NCBI GenBank assembly: GCA_022572885.1
Contig: JACZVC010000004.1
Span: 61,094-125,093, forward strand
DNA from: Pseudomonadota bacterium
Lineage (GTDB): Bacteria > Pseudomonadota > Gammaproteobacteria > Steroidobacterales > MnTg04
Direction of reading: 5' to 3'
DNA length: 64,000 nucleotides
Under the pieces are notes generated by a model, which saw only the letters and a list, made by a program, of their open reading frames with translations, did no database searches and was not told the origin of the DNA. Numbering within the stretch: the stretch's first letter is position 1; each line of letters opens with the position of its first letter. Both the position numbers and the translations under genes were made by a program. Shown in pieces: positions 25,940 to 36,175 of this stretch.

Positions 25940-28900
25940 CTAGTCCGGAATACCATAGCCACCACCGCCTGGCGTGTCGATAATCAGGATATCGCCGGGT
26001 TCGACCTGGAAACTTGCGGTAGCGTCGAGCCGGACTAAATCGCCGTTTGCTTTTTGCAGGCTGTTTCTGCCGGCAGCGGCATCTGCCCCACCCGCCAGGC
26101 CGGATGGTGCGGTTTTGCGATGACCGGAAAGTATCGCCGCCGTCATGGGTCGCAAAAACTCCAGGCTGCGATGCGCACCATTGCCGCCACGATACTTCCC
26201 ATCGCCGCCGGATTTTTCGCGAATCGAAAATTCACGTACCCGCACGGGGAACCTGCTCTCGAGAACTTCAGGATCTGTCAGCCTGGAATTCGTCATGTGG
26301 GTGTGGATCGCATCGGTGCCATGAAAACCATCGCCGGCGCCGGACCCACCGCAGATTGTTTCGTAGTATTGCCATCGCGAATCGCCAAAGGTCAGGTTGT
26401 TCATCGTTCCCTGTGCGGCTGCCTGCAAATTCAGGGCGCCGTATAGCACGTCGACGATGCACTGGGAGGTTTCCACGTTACCGGCGACCACCGCCGCCGG
26501 GTATTCCGGCGCGAGCATACTGCCTGCCGGTATTTTGATCGCCAGCGGTTTCAGGCAGCCCTCGTTGAGCGGGATCTTGTGATCGACGAGGGTTCTGAAC
26601 ACATACAATACAGCCGCGGTACACACCGATGCCGGCGCATTGAAGTTGTTCCCGGCCTGCGGCGAGGTCCCTGCGAAATCGATAATTGCGCTGCGCTTTT
26701 TTTTGTCCACGCAGATCGCAACCCGTATCGTCTGCCCGGTATCCATGACCGACGAGTAGCTGCCGTCCTTGAGGTTGCTTATTGCGCGCCGAACGGACTC
26801 CTCGGCGTTGTCCTGGACATGCTCCACATAGGCCTGCACGGTGGCCAGTCCATAGTGGTCGATTACGTTGCCGAGTTCCTGCAGGCCACGCCGATTTGCC
26901 GCGACCTGTGCCTTGAGGTCCTCGATATTTTGTTGCGGGTTTCGCGCCGGCCATTCGCCGCTGCCTAGCAGATTGAGCAACCGGGCCTCATCGAGTTTCC
27001 CGTCCCTGACGATCCTGAGGTTATCCAGCAGCGCGCCTTCCTGTTCGATCCGGGTGCTGTCCGGTGGCATCGAGCCCGGTGTGATGCCGCCGATATCGGC
27101 ATGATGTGCGCGCGATGCCAGGTAGAAAACAGGCTTTGCACGGTCAAACCAGACCGGCGTGACCACAGTAATATCGGGCAAATGGGTGCCGCCGGCATAG
27201 GGCGCATTGAGCGCGAAACTGTCGCCTGGCTGCATCTCCGCCGCGTGCTTTGCGACCACCGTGGCGACACTGGCGCCCATGGACCCCAGGTGTACCGGCA
27301 TGTGTGGAGCGTTCGCCACCAGCCCGCCCCCTTCATCGAACAAGGCGCAGGAGAAATCCAGCCGCTCCTTGATGTTGACCGAATGCGCCGTGTTACGCAG
27401 CACCACACCCATCTGGGTCGCGATATGCATGAACAGGTTGTTAAAGACCTCCAGCATGATCGGGTCTGCGCCGGTGACCGCGCAGCCGTCTGCCGGCTTG
27501 ACTTTTTCATCGCTCCTTTCCAGTTGAAGATGTCCGTCATCGAGAACGCTGGCTCGCCACCCGGGATCGACCACCGTGGTCGCAGAATCATCGAAAATCA
27601 CTGCCGGGCCATCGATTGCACAGTCAGCCCCCAGGTCAACGCGGTCGAACCAGTCAGCGGTTTGCCAGCCGCCCGGGCAATAAAAGGGCAACTGCGCGAC
27701 CGCATCCGGCAACGGTGATGCCGCCAATAACGCTGGCTGGATGTTTTCCGGTTCACCGATGGATTCGACGGCAAGGTTTTCGATGACCACGGCCTGGCCG
27801 GAAACCGAAAAGCCGTAGTGCGCGCGATGAGCGCTTGCGAAATCGTTTTTCATCGCGACCGGATCGGACCACGGTACCGTCAATACACTGTCGGAGCCCT
27901 GGTAGCGAAGCTGCGCCTGGCATCGGGTTTGCACACTCCTGCCTGCCGCTTGCTGCGCGGCGACTGCTGCGCGTGACTGCCGGGTCAACTGCTCAGCGAG
28001 CGGCTGCAGGGCGGCCAGCGATTCCTCGTCGAGAACGGTCGCAACGGTCTGTTGCCGCAGATCGCGGATTTCGGCCAGCCCCATACCCAATGCCGACAAC
28101 ACACCGGCCTGGGGGTGAATCAAAATCCGGCGCATGCCGAGGCTGTCTGCAACCTGGCAGCAAAGTTGCCCGCCGGCGCCGCCAAAGCAATACAGGGCGA
28201 ACTCCTGGGCGTCGTGACCACGCTGGACGCTGACCGTCTTGATCGCGTTCGCCATATTTTCGACGGCGACAGTCAGGAATCCTTCCGCGACTTCTTCCAC
28301 GGATTTTTCCCCGCCAGTTCCTGTGCTGATCTGACTGGCGAGTTCAGCGAAGGCCTTGCGGGTCGCGTCGAGATCCAGCGACTGATTGCCGGCAGGGCCA
28401 AAGACCATCGGGAAAAATTTTTCGCTCAATCTGCCCAGCAGCAAATTGGCGTCGGTAACGCACAACGGGCCATTCCTGCGGTAACAGGCTGGCCCCGGGT
28501 CGGCGCCCGCGGATTCCGGGCCAACCTGAAGTCGATCGTCGCGAAAGCGCAGACGCGATCCGCCGCCGGCGGCGACGGTTTCGATACGCATCATCGGCGC
28601 CCGCATTCGTACGCCGGCGACCTCGGTCTCGTAGACTCGTTCATAATCGCCGGCATACAGCGAGACATCGGTAGAAGTGCCACCCATGTCAAAAGCGATC
28701 AGCCGGTCGCAACCGGTGGCGGTACCCGCTTTTGCCATGGCCACCACGCCGCCGGCAGGACCCGACAGGATGCTGTTGCGGCCATGAAAGCGATGCGCTT
28801 CGGTCAGCCCGCCGTGGCTTTGCATGAACAGCAGGCGCATATCCGGATTCTTTTGGGTTAGCGCATCGTCTATCCGATCCACGTAACGCCTGAGCAGTGG

Positions 28901-29551
28901 CGTCAGGTAGGCATCGACCACGGTGGTATCGCCGCGTGACACCAGTCTGATCAGCGGCGCAGATTCGTGCGACACCGAGATCTGCGCGAAGCCGATGCGC
29001 GCCGCGATCGCCGCGATGGTTTTTTCATGGTCGGGGTAACGGTAACCATGCATCAGCACGATGGCGAGTGCCTTGAGGCCCTGTTCAAAAACCGCTTCGA
29101 GTTGTGCCTGAACCTTTTCCTGGTCCAGCGGCATCAGCAGTGTGCCATCGGCCGCCACGCGTTCGGCGATTTCGACGACCCGGCTATAAAGCATGTCGGG
29201 TAATACGATTTCCCGGGCAAAAATATCGGGGCGGTTCTGGTAACCGATACGCAGCGCATCGCCAAAGCCTTGCGTAATAATCAGCGCGAGCGGTTCACCC
29301 TTGCGCTCCAGCAAGGCGTTGGTCGCGACCGTCGTGCCCATTTTGACCGCGCCTAGCGGATGTGCCCTGAACGCAATGTTTGCAGAGTCATCGAGTACCC
29401 GCCGGATACCCTCCAGCGAAGCATCTGCATACCGATCATTTTCGGACAACAATTTTAGCGTCTGGATGCGCCCATCGGGCCTTTGCGCAACTACGTCGGT
29501 AAAGGTGCCGCCGCGGTCGATCCAGAATTGCCATTTTTTCTCTTCAGTCAT
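25940..29551 (-). CDS. 5-oxoprolinase / hydantoinase A-B fusion
   Basis: This 1203-residue protein joins both halves of the ATP-dependent oxoprolinase family. The HyuA half (about residues 1-680) has D-R-G-G-T-F-T-D at the start and F-D-M-G-G-T-S-T-D near residue 288, both phosphate loops of the actin-like fold. The HyuB half (about 690-1200) has the F-N-A-P and G-G-x-G metal and substrate motifs and ends in P-G-G-G-G-Y-G. The fusion order equals eukaryotic and bacterial 5-oxoprolinase, which opens 5-oxoproline to glutamate with ATP. Hydantoin specificity cannot be excluded. It converges on the sheath gene with a 14-bp gap. Confidence 0.88.
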   Translation of the reverse strand: MTEEKKWQFWIDRGGTFTDVVAQRPDGRIQTLKLLSENDRYADASLEGIRRVLDDSANIAFRAHPLGAVKMGTTVATNALLERKGEPLALIITQGFGDALRIGYQNRPDIFAREIVLPDMLYSRVVEIAERVAADGTLLMPLDQEKVQAQLEAVFEQGLKALAIVLMHGYRYPDHEKTIAAIAARIGFAQISVSHESAPLIRLVSRGDTTVVDAYLTPLLRRYVDRIDDALTQKNPDMRLLFMQSHGGLTEAHRFHGRNSILSGPAGGVVAMAKAGTATGCDRLIAFDMGGTSTDVSLYAGDYERVYETEVAGVRMRAPMMRIETVAAGGGSRLRFRDDRLQVGPESAGADPGPACYRRNGPLCVTDANLLLGRLSEKFFPMVFGPAGNQSLDLDATRKAFAELASQISTGTGGEKSVEEVAEGFLTVAVENMANAIKTVSVQRGHDAQEFALYCFGGAGGQLCCQVADSLGMRRILIHPQAGVLSALGMGLAEIRDLRQQTVATVLDEESLAALQPLAEQLTRQSRAAVAAQQAAGRSVQTRCQAQLRYQGSDSVLTVPWSDPVAMKNDFASAHRAHYGFSVSGQAVVIENLAVESIGEPENIQPALLAASPLPDAVAQLPFYCPGGWQTADWFDRVDLGADCAIDGPAVIFDDSATTVVDPGWRASVLDDGHLQLERSDEKVKPADGCAVTGADPIMLEVFNNLFMHIATQMGVVLRNTAHSVNIKERLDFSCALFDEGGGLVANAPHMPVHLGSMGASVATVVAKHAAEMQPGDSFALNAPYAGGTHLPDITVVTPVWFDRAKPVFYLASRAHHADIGGITPGSMPPDSTRIEQEGALLDNLRIVRDGKLDEARLLNLLGSGEWPARNPQQNIEDLKAQVAANRRGLQELGNVIDHYGLATVQAYVEHVQDNAEESVRRAISNLKDGSYSSVMDTGQTIRVAICVDKKKRSAIIDFAGTSPQAGNNFNAPASVCTAAVLYVFRTLVDHKIPLNEGCLKPLAIKIPAGSMLAPEYPAAVVAGNVETSQCIVDVLYGALNLQAAAQGTMNNLTFGDSRWQYYETICGGSGAGDGFHGTDAIHTHMTNSRLTDPEVLESRFPVRVREFSIREKSGGDGKYRGGNGAHRSLEFLRPMTAAILSGHRKTAPSGLAGGADAAAGRNSLQKANGDLVRLDATASFQVEPGDILIIDTPGGGGYGIPD

Positions 29552-29791
29552 CGATTTTTGAACTACGAAAGACGCTGGTCCGGCCAGAGGCGATCAGGTT
29601 AGCACCTGCGCAATACGAATGTGCCGGTTCAGCCTTCGTTCAGCTTTCGCAGCTTAAATTCAGATTATTCATGAAAGACACAGGAGATTCCGACATGTTC
29701 AGCCCATCACGCGACAATCTGTATTTTGGAAAAGAGACCCAAGAGAAGGATTTGTTATACTGATCAGCCCAAATATGCCGGGAGAAAAATC

Positions 29792-30226
29792 ATGAACAGA
29801 ATTGTGTCAGGCGTATCTGTTCTTTCTGTGGCGGTCATTTTAGTTGGCTGTACGGCGAGCTCACATGTACAGGATGTTCGCGCTGATAATGCGACTCGCC
29901 TTACCGTCGGGACGGTACAAAGAGAAATCCGGATTGGTATGTCGGCTACTAATGTCGCCGAGGCTTTGGGTTCGCCGAATATCGTGACTACCGATGGGGA
30001 TCGCCAGGAAACCTGGATCTACGACAAGATATCGAGCGAAGTCGCTTATTCCAGAAGCAGCGGCACGGTCGTCGGCCTGATTTTCGGTAATAGCGCTGCG
30101 GGCCTGGGTGCTGGCAGCAAGTCGGCGGGTGCCACAGCGTCATCCCAACGCACACTTACCGTGATCATAAAGTTTGATGGCGACAATTTGGTTCGCGACT
30201 TTTCATACCACACTTCGCGCTTTTAG
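29792..30226 (+). CDS. SmpA/OmlA (BamE-like) domain lipoprotein
   Basis: A lipoprotein signal (V-I-L-V-G-C near residue 20) precedes a short BamE/SmpA-like domain, seen in I-G-M-S-A-T-N-V-A-E-A-L-G-S-P and the later W-I-Y-D-K. The rest is Gly/Ser-rich. It does not replace BamE because the fold region is shorter and followed by a low-complexity loop. ATG 29792 has GGGAGAAAA upstream, and a possible TATACT -10 box lies at 29756-29761. It is the first gene of a three-lipoprotein operon with 15 bp to the next gene. Confidence 0.7.
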   Translation: MNRIVSGVSVLSVAVILVGCTASSHVQDVRADNATRLTVGTVQREIRIGMSATNVAEALGSPNIVTTDGDRQETWIYDKISSEVAYSRSSGTVVGLIFGNSAAGLGAGSKSAGATASSQRTLTVIIKFDGDNLVRDFSYHTSRF

Positions 30227-30241
30227 TACGGCGCCAGTCCC

Positions 30242-30838
30242 TTGATTTTTGCCGATAGCTGGGCCAAGAGTAGGGCCAATAGCAGGTTCGTGCTCCCGGC
30301 CTTTGGTCTGCTGGCCGTCCTTTTCCTGACTGCTTGTGCAGCAAAAGGAATGCCGGAGGGCGCGCTGAGGTTGCAGGAGAGCACACTGGACCTGAGAAAC
30401 ATCCAGACGAGAACATTTTCCGCTGATTCCGAAATAGAGATCCTGGCCGCGTCTATCGCGGTGTTGCAGGATATGGAATATAGTATAGATGAAATCGAAC
30501 GGCCGCTCGGCGTATTGAGCGCCTCCAAACTCGTTGACGCCGATTCATCCAGTCAAAAGACCGGTTTGTTTTTTCTCGACCTATTGTGCGCGATGACAGG
30601 TAGCAGCGAATGTGATTCGTCGACTTATGCCGATGACTCGCAAAAAATAATGCTCACAATGGTGGTGACTCCCAGTCTTGCCAATGAAAACGACTTCGTT
30701 ACGCGGGTGACGCTCCAGCGCGTCGTTTTTGATAAGCAGTCCCGGGTGAACCTCAGGGAAAAAATTGTCGATCCGGAAATCTACCAACAAATTTTTGACA
30801 ACCTTTCAAAATCGCTCTTTTTGCAGGCAAACGAATGA
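30242..30838 (+). CDS. Lipoprotein, paralogue A of unknown family
   Basis: A lipoprotein signal (L-F-L-T-A-C near residue 32) precedes about 165 residues. L-R-N-I-Q-T-R-x-F, then V-L-Q-D-M-E-Y-S-I-D and G-V-L-S-A-S-K line up with I-R-Q-M-Q-T-R-x-Y, T-L-Q-D-L-G-F-L-I-D and G-T-I-T-A-T-R in the next gene. The two are paralogues. This copy carries an extra cysteine-containing loop near residue 115. TTG 30242 is the likely start. I do not recognise the family function; the location suggests an outer-membrane complex. Confidence 0.65.
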   Translation: MIFADSWAKSRANSRFVLPAFGLLAVLFLTACAAKGMPEGALRLQESTLDLRNIQTRTFSADSEIEILAASIAVLQDMEYSIDEIERPLGVLSASKLVDADSSSQKTGLFFLDLLCAMTGSSECDSSTYADDSQKIMLTMVVTPSLANENDFVTRVTLQRVVFDKQSRVNLREKIVDPEIYQQIFDNLSKSLFLQANE

Positions 30839-31254
30839 CAATCACTTTCAGGCCATACATGTTGACGCTGGTTTCCTTACTCGCAGCCGGGTGCGCTACT
30901 GTCCCGCCGGACGTCATTGGTAGCGGCACCCAGCTCGAAATCCGGCAAATGCAGACCAGGGAGTACGATACCCTGGACAAGCAAATGACCATGCGTTCGG
31001 TCATTTCGACGCTTCAGGATCTGGGTTTTCTCATCGATAAGGCGGATTTGAGTCTGGGAACGATAACCGCTACCCGCCTGCATCAATACGAGATGCGAAT
31101 GACGATCACGGTCAGGGAAAAGGGGGAAAGTCGGGTCGCCGTTCGAGTTAGTGCCCGCATCGGGGAGAAAAATGTGGCCAATCCGAAAACCTATCAAGAT
31201 TTTTTTGTGGCTTTGGACAAGGCGATGTTCCTAACTCTTCACAAGGTTGACTGA
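30835..31254 (+). CDS. Lipoprotein, paralogue B of unknown family
   Basis: A short lipoprotein (139 residues; lipobox L-A-A-G-C near residue 20) homologous to the previous gene, without its cysteine loop. The start ATG overlaps the previous stop as ATGA, so translation is coupled. The repeated L-Q-D-L-G-F-x-I-D motif looks like a small alpha/beta domain found once per protein. No function can be assigned. Confidence 0.65.
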   Translation: MTITFRPYMLTLVSLLAAGCATVPPDVIGSGTQLEIRQMQTREYDTLDKQMTMRSVISTLQDLGFLIDKADLSLGTITATRLHQYEMRMTITVREKGESRVAVRVSARIGEKNVANPKTYQDFFVALDKAMFLTLHKVD

Positions 31255-31271
31255 GGCTCTACTATATTGAA

Positions 31272-31470
31272 TGTCCGCTTGCGGCCGAGGCTGTGTGAAA
31301 ACCCGAATTCGAAAAAGATGGTGGTAAAGCCTTACCGAATACACTCGCTTCAAGCTCCAATTTGGGCTGTCAGATCGTTGTCTGATCGCTGCACATTATC
31401 AAAGTGAAGCGCTGTCCCATCGGTCGCCAAAACTGATGATTTTTCACACAGCCTCGGCCACAAGCGGACA
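31272..31470. repeat. 199-bp element with 30-bp inverted ends (MITE-like)
   Basis: The left end (31272-31301) and the right end (31441-31470) are inverse repeats of 30 bases with one mismatch. Both carry TGTCCGCTTG at the outside and GGCTGTGTGAAAA at the inside. There is no open reading frame inside. The layout is that of a miniature inverted-repeat element or of two ends left after loss of a transposase gene. I saw no clear target-site duplication. It sits 17 bp after the lipoprotein operon and before the MORN-repeat gene. Together with the following 164 bp it fills the gap 31255-31634, in which no gene is seen. Confidence 0.7.
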
Positions 31471-31634
31471 CAACTGCTCATATTCTGTTCAGCAATTTGG
31501 AAACAGAATCTCTTAAGTGAAAACTGTATGAAGTTGACGTACTACTGCCGTACAGATTTCCTCCTTTCGTCGGATTTCATTGTCAATGACGAAAGTTTAA
31601 AGTGAAATGCGCTTTTGCTCAGGGGAGAAACATA

Positions 31635-32483
31635 ATGAGAAAGCTTGCCATTTTGATCGCGTCGCTTCTGCCTGTTATTGCGTTCGCACAAAACGTCGGG
31701 AAAGAAGCGGAAGGCGTTGTCGACCACCAGGAATTGCGATCCGGGAGCGGCGGTGTTGTGTACTTGGCCGGGAGCGACGAACCCTACACTGGCTTGGTTC
31801 GAGACTTCTATCCAAACGGTCAGCGAGAATCAGAATCGAGCTACGTCGATGGCAAGCAGGACGGCATCGACACCGAGTGGTACGACGACGGACAGAAGAA
31901 GGCCAAAAGAACCTGGGCGCTCGGCCAAAGAGTGCATGAGATTCTATGGTGGGAAAACGGGCAGAAAAGGCACGAATCGAAATACGTCGACGGCAAACTC
32001 CATGGCGGTACATCATGGTTTGAAGATGGAAACAAGAGAAAAGAAGACGTCTGGGTCGGCGGGCAAAAGAAGTCACGGACCGAATGGCACGAGAATGGAA
32101 ACAAGAAATCAGAAGAATTCTACGTTGCTGGCAAAAAAGATGGCCAGTTTACGGCGTGGTACGAGAACGGACAGATGCAGGCTCAGGTTCCATTCTCCGA
32201 AGGTGCTCCGCATGGCAACGTGACCACGTGGGATCCAGAGGGGCGCAAGAGACTTGTAGAGAACTACGTGCACGGCAAAAAGGATGGCGTGAGAATTGAA
32301 TGGCACGAGAATGGACAGATGAGGACCGAAGAGTTGTATCGTGCCGGTCAAAGGAAAGTCCTAAAAAGATGGGATGTGCATGGAAAACTCCTCATGAGCT
32401 GGCCTGAAGAGAATGCGCAAGATGATACATCTGCAAACGACAACGCTGTGCGCATGGAACAACTGAAGAAACGCGGCGGATGA
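31635..32483 (+). CDS. MORN/YwqK-repeat secreted protein, first part
   Basis: A signal peptide (ends in A-F-A-Q) is followed by eight or nine MORN-like repeats, each with W-x-E-N-G-Q-x(6)-Y-x-x-G-K-x-x-G. YwqK-type proteins of this shape are sometimes annotated as antitoxins; no toxin is visible here. ATG 31635 has GGGGAG upstream. The stop TGA at 32481-32483 is followed in the same frame by 150 further codons of the same repeats, so the protein appears cut in two. Base use is visibly poorer in G and C than in neighbours, which suggests transfer. Confidence 0.7.
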   Translation: MRKLAILIASLLPVIAFAQNVGKEAEGVVDHQELRSGSGGVVYLAGSDEPYTGLVRDFYPNGQRESESSYVDGKQDGIDTEWYDDGQKKAKRTWALGQRVHEILWWENGQKRHESKYVDGKLHGGTSWFEDGNKRKEDVWVGGQKKSRTEWHENGNKKSEEFYVAGKKDGQFTAWYENGQMQAQVPFSEGAPHGNVTTWDPEGRKRLVENYVHGKKDGVRIEWHENGQMRTEELYRAGQRKVLKRWDVHGKLLMSWPEENAQDDTSANDNAVRMEQLKKRGG

Positions 32484-32936
32484 TTCTACGAAAAAGGCTC
32501 TGACGCCCCATATTCGGGAGCCGTGAAGGACTACTATCCGAATGGAAACAAGAAAAGTTCGTTAACCCTGGTTGATGGAAAACCGGTGGGACGCCAGTTC
32601 ATGTGGCACGCCAGCGGGACCATAGAAGGCGAAGCGGAGTTCGATACTGATGGTACTGGCTACGGGAAAGAGTGGTACGAAGACGGACAATTGAAAAGAG
32701 AATCGCAATTTCGCAACGGAAAGGCCCACGGGCGAGAGACAACCTGGCATCCGAACGGACAGAAGAAGTCCGAAGAGACCCACTTTAGAAACGGATGGCC
32801 GACAACCGGTACGGCTACGACATGGCACGAAAACGGGCAAATGAAGTATCAAGAGACGTGGGGTGGTGGATCGATGAGAGAAAAGAAGTGTTGGGACGAG
32901 GAAGGAACCGAAATAGATGGATCTTGCCGACGATAA
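32484..32936 (+). pseudogene. MORN/YwqK-repeat protein, second part after in-frame TGA
   Basis: The frame of the preceding gene continues directly past its TGA with F-Y-E-K-G-S-D-A-P-Y-S-G, which mirrors V-Y-L-A-G-S-D-E-P-Y-T-G near the start of the first part. So the gene seems to be an internal duplication of a module now interrupted at the module junction. Five more MORN repeats follow to residue 150. A GTG at 32523 could start a separate 137-residue protein, but it lacks a signal peptide and a clear ribosome-binding site. Either a point mutation made the stop or the second half is translated by readthrough. Confidence 0.65.
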
Positions 32937-33102
32937 TCGAATTGGATGAACGGCCGCTTCGGGTTGCGACCGCAGTCGTATGCGGACGTCGCGCTGGCGT
33001 TCTCGACAGTGAATCGCATTTTCTGATTTAGTATATTACCGCCGAGCCACATTTTTTCGCATAGTTCGTTTCGGCAAACGGCATTCGCAAACTGGATTTC
33101 TT

Positions 33103-34563
33103 ATGGATCGCAACCTGGCCGTGATTCTGACCCTGGTTTTGTACCAGGTGGTGATGCTGGCGATCGGATTCTGGGCGATTCGCCGTACACGCGATACCGA
33201 GGATTTCTTTCTCGGCGGACGCAAGCTGGGGCCGGTGGTTGCGGCGATCAGCGCATCGGCCAGTTCTTCGTCTGCCTGGACCTTGCTGGGGGTAAGCGGG
33301 GCGGCCTATCTTTGGGGTGTATCGGCGGTCTGGCTGTTCCCGGCGACCTTGATGGGTTTTTTGATCAACTGGGGCCTGGTCGCGCCGCGGCTCGAGAGGC
33401 TGGCCCGAGAAAGTGGCGTCCTGACCTTGTCGGAACTGGTTGCCGGCAATCCGCTGGATCCGGGATTCAAAAGAAACATCCGGCTGTGCAGCCTGATTAT
33501 TCTCTTTTCCTTTTTGTTTTATGTGGCCGCCCAGTTCCAGGCCGCCGGCGATGCGTTTTCCAATACCTTCGGTTGGTCGGCAAGAATCAGCCTGTTGGTG
33601 GGGGCTGGAATCATTCTCACTTACACGCTGCTCGGTGGTTTCTGGGCAGTCAGCGTCACCGATACCTTGCAGGGCCTGATGATGGCTGGTAGTGCCGCGT
33701 TGATCCCGGTGGTTGCGGTAATCGCCGTGGGCGGGCCGGTCCAGGTATGGCATGGCCTGCAAGAGTTGGGGCCACCGCTGGCCAGCCTGGGCGGCAGTTA
33801 TGGCTGGTTCCTCGGCTTGTTCTTCGTCCTTGGCACGCTGGGAATCGGCATGGGCTACCCGGGGCAGCCGCACGTGGTCAATCGTTTCATGGCGATGCGT
33901 TCGGCAAAGGAGATTCCGCAGGCACGCGCCATCGCAATCGGCTGGGCCTTGCTGGTTTACTCGGGCATGTTGGTTTTGGGCTGGTCCGGCAGGGTCTTGT
34001 TCGGCGGTCTGGACGCTCACGAACAGATCTTTTTCGAAGTGGCAAACCAGCTGCTCCCGCCGGTGCTGGCGGGCGTCATGATCGCCGCGGTGCTGTCGGC
34101 CATCATGTCTACCGCCGACAGTCAGCTGCTGGTGGCGTCGTCATCGGTAGCCTATGACTGGCAGCTGGCAGAGCGCGGGCGCAAATCGTCGATACTCTAT
34201 GCCAGGCTGGTCGTTATTCTGCTTGCCATCCTGTCTGTCATGCTGGCGATGTTCGCGCCCGAGGCGATTTTTTCGCGGGTGCTGTTCGCCTTTCATGCGC
34301 TGGGTTCATCTTTTGGGCCGATCCTGCTGATCAGGATATTCAAGGGTCAGGTCGCCTCGAATGCCGTGTATCAGAGCCTGTTGGCAGGCGTTGGGCTGAC
34401 AATATTGTTGAACTGGCTGCCCGATACGCCGGGCGACTTTGCCGAGCGGCTGTTGCCGTTCGGGGTCGCGTTCTTCCTGGCCTGGCGTGGCCTGCCGGCC
34501 GAGCAGGGGTCGTCGGGCGCCTTGGCATCCATGACTTTCCCCGAAGATCGCGATTACGACTGA
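33103..34563 (+). CDS. Sodium:solute symporter (SSS family, PutP-like)
   Basis: A 486-residue protein with about 13 membrane segments. F-F-L-G-G-R-K-L-G near residue 37 and A-S-A-S-S-S-S-A-W-T-L-L-G near residue 51 are typical of SSS helix one and the sodium site, and later G-Y-P-G-Q-P-H fits the PutP branch. It imports a small solute such as proline with sodium. The likely ribosome-binding site CTGGA precedes ATG 33103. The 166-bp gap upstream carries a degenerate CCGCTT-type repeat. Proline import fits the proC and peptidase genes elsewhere in the window, as inference. Confidence 0.85.
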   Translation: MDRNLAVILTLVLYQVVMLAIGFWAIRRTRDTEDFFLGGRKLGPVVAAISASASSSSAWTLLGVSGAAYLWGVSAVWLFPATLMGFLINWGLVAPRLERLARESGVLTLSELVAGNPLDPGFKRNIRLCSLIILFSFLFYVAAQFQAAGDAFSNTFGWSARISLLVGAGIILTYTLLGGFWAVSVTDTLQGLMMAGSAALIPVVAVIAVGGPVQVWHGLQELGPPLASLGGSYGWFLGLFFVLGTLGIGMGYPGQPHVVNRFMAMRSAKEIPQARAIAIGWALLVYSGMLVLGWSGRVLFGGLDAHEQIFFEVANQLLPPVLAGVMIAAVLSAIMSTADSQLLVASSSVAYDWQLAERGRKSSILYARLVVILLAILSVMLAMFAPEAIFSRVLFAFHALGSSFGPILLIRIFKGQVASNAVYQSLLAGVGLTILLNWLPDTPGDFAERLLPFGVAFFLAWRGLPAEQGSSGALASMTFPEDRDYD

Positions 34564-34645
34564 GCTGCATCCTTGCAATCAGGGCTGGTCACAACGCTGT
34601 CTTTCCGTTTGAATAGTTCTGGAGTATCTGTACGAGTCTGAAATC

Positions 34646-36175
34646 ATGAGCCTTGAGAAAAAGCTCCGTACCCTGATCGCCCTGGCGATGATCGTGCTGG
34701 CTGTGGTGGGCGTGGCCGCCGTTCTTTATTTGACCGGCATACTGCTGGACGTGTCAGCACATCTGGCGGCGGCGCCGGCCTTTCTCAGATACCTGTACTG
34801 GGGCGTCTTAGTGATGGGTGTGCTGGCAATAGCCTGGAGTATTTATCGCCTGCTCAGGCCCGGCCACAAAGCAGAAACCGGGCAGATTTCTTTGCCGGAT
34901 CAGATGGACGCCGCCGGTATGGCTGCACGGCTCGATGATGCCGAGGCGATCGGTATCGATGTCACGGAGGCGCGACGGGAATTAGAGCGGCTTGCCCGGG
35001 GCAACGTGGCTGGAACCCTGGCTTTGGCGCTGGTCGGCAACGTCAGCGCGGGGAAAAGCAGCCTGATCAAGGCGCTGATACCCGGCGCGGATCCGGTGAT
35101 CGATGTCAGTGGAGGCTCGACGCGTAGCGTCAATCGTTACCAGTGGCGGGCGGATTCGGGCGATGTGCTGGAACTGGTGGACCTGCCCGGGCTGAACGAG
35201 GTTGCGGGGACGCTTGAGCAAATTACGCTCGACGAGGCCTTGCGCAGTCACCTGATCGTCTTCGTCTGTGAAGGTGATCTGAGCCGTGACGAATACCAGG
35301 CGCTGGCGCAACTGCTGGCGCTGGAGAAACCATTGCTAGTAGCGATCAACAAAAAAGATCGCTTCAGCGAAGGTGAACTCGCCGGGATCCGTACACGCTT
35401 GCGTGAGCGTGTCGGTTTGGAGCATGTACCGGTGGTTGCGATCAGTGCGGGTGGTTCGGAGATTGTCATGCGCGTCGATGCTGACGGCGAGCAGCGGCAA
35501 ACGCAAAGGACGCGGGCAACCGAAATCGATGAATTGCTGGGCGCGCTCGAGCGTTTGCTCGATGGATCGCCCGAGGCATTGCGGCAACTGCGTGACCGCG
35601 CAGTATTTTTCCTGGTCGAGAGCCGCTTGCAAAAAGCCAGGAGCGCACACCTCGATGAAGCAGGCGCCGATCTGGTCAAAACCTATACGCGGCGTGCGGT
35701 GATCGGAGCGCTGGCGGCGGTCAGCCCGGGCACCGATATCCTGATCCAGGGTTACCTGGGTGCCGGCATGGTCAAAGCCCTGTGCAAATTACATGGAGTT
35801 TCGGCCCGGCAACTGGATATCGACAACTTCCTGAACTTCAGTCAGCGCCATATCGGCCGCACCTTTCCGTTGATGCTGGCGGTTGCCGGCAACGGTCTGA
35901 AGGCCTTTCCCGGCGTCGGTACGCTGACCGGTGGCCTGGTACACGCAGTCGCCTATGGAATGATTTTCGATTCGCTGGGCCATAGCCTGCGGCAGACGCT
36001 GGAACAACGCAGCGAGTTTTTGCCAGGCATGGCCGCGGCAGGTTTTAAGGAGAAACTGGGTGAAAATCTGGAGTCGCGTAGCGGAGCACTTGCCAAGATG
36101 GCTGTCGAGACGATCCGGGAAGGACTTGTCGGCCAGCCAAACGGAGACCGCGAACGAGAAGATCGACCAGGGTGA
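34646..36175 (+). CDS. Membrane-anchored GTPase with DUF697 domain (1)
   Basis: Two hydrophobic segments fill the first 70 residues. The GTPase domain follows with G1 G-N-V-S-A-G-K-S-S near residue 132, D-L-P-G-L (G3) near 176 and N-K-K-D (G4) near 235. Residues 350-480 are a hydrophobic DUF697-like (YcjF/TerB-linked) membrane domain with repeated Gly-rich helices. Proteins of this kind are envelope-stress GTPases of unknown function. The downstream GTPase starts 116 bp inside this gene in another frame. Confidence 0.75.
   Translation: MSLEKKLRTLIALAMIVLAVVGVAAVLYLTGILLDVSAHLAAAPAFLRYLYWGVLVMGVLAIAWSIYRLLRPGHKAETGQISLPDQMDAAGMAARLDDAEAIGIDVTEARRELERLARGNVAGTLALALVGNVSAGKSSLIKALIPGADPVIDVSGGSTRSVNRYQWRADSGDVLELVDLPGLNEVAGTLEQITLDEALRSHLIVFVCEGDLSRDEYQALAQLLALEKPLLVAINKKDRFSEGELAGIRTRLRERVGLEHVPVVAISAGGSEIVMRVDADGEQRQTQRTRATEIDELLGALERLLDGSPEALRQLRDRAVFFLVESRLQKARSAHLDEAGADLVKTYTRRAVIGALAAVSPGTDILIQGYLGAGMVKALCKLHGVSARQLDIDNFLNFSQRHIGRTFPLMLAVAGNGLKAFPGVGTLTGGLVHAVAYGMIFDSLGHSLRQTLEQRSEFLPGMAAAGFKEKLGENLESRSGALAKMAVETIREGLVGQPNGDREREDRPG

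Noticed and set aside
32481..32483. Selenocysteine reading of the TGA inside the MORN gene
   Set aside because: The codon aligns with a variable hydrophobic residue in the first module, no selenocysteine hairpin is evident just after it, and MORN proteins are not selenoproteins.
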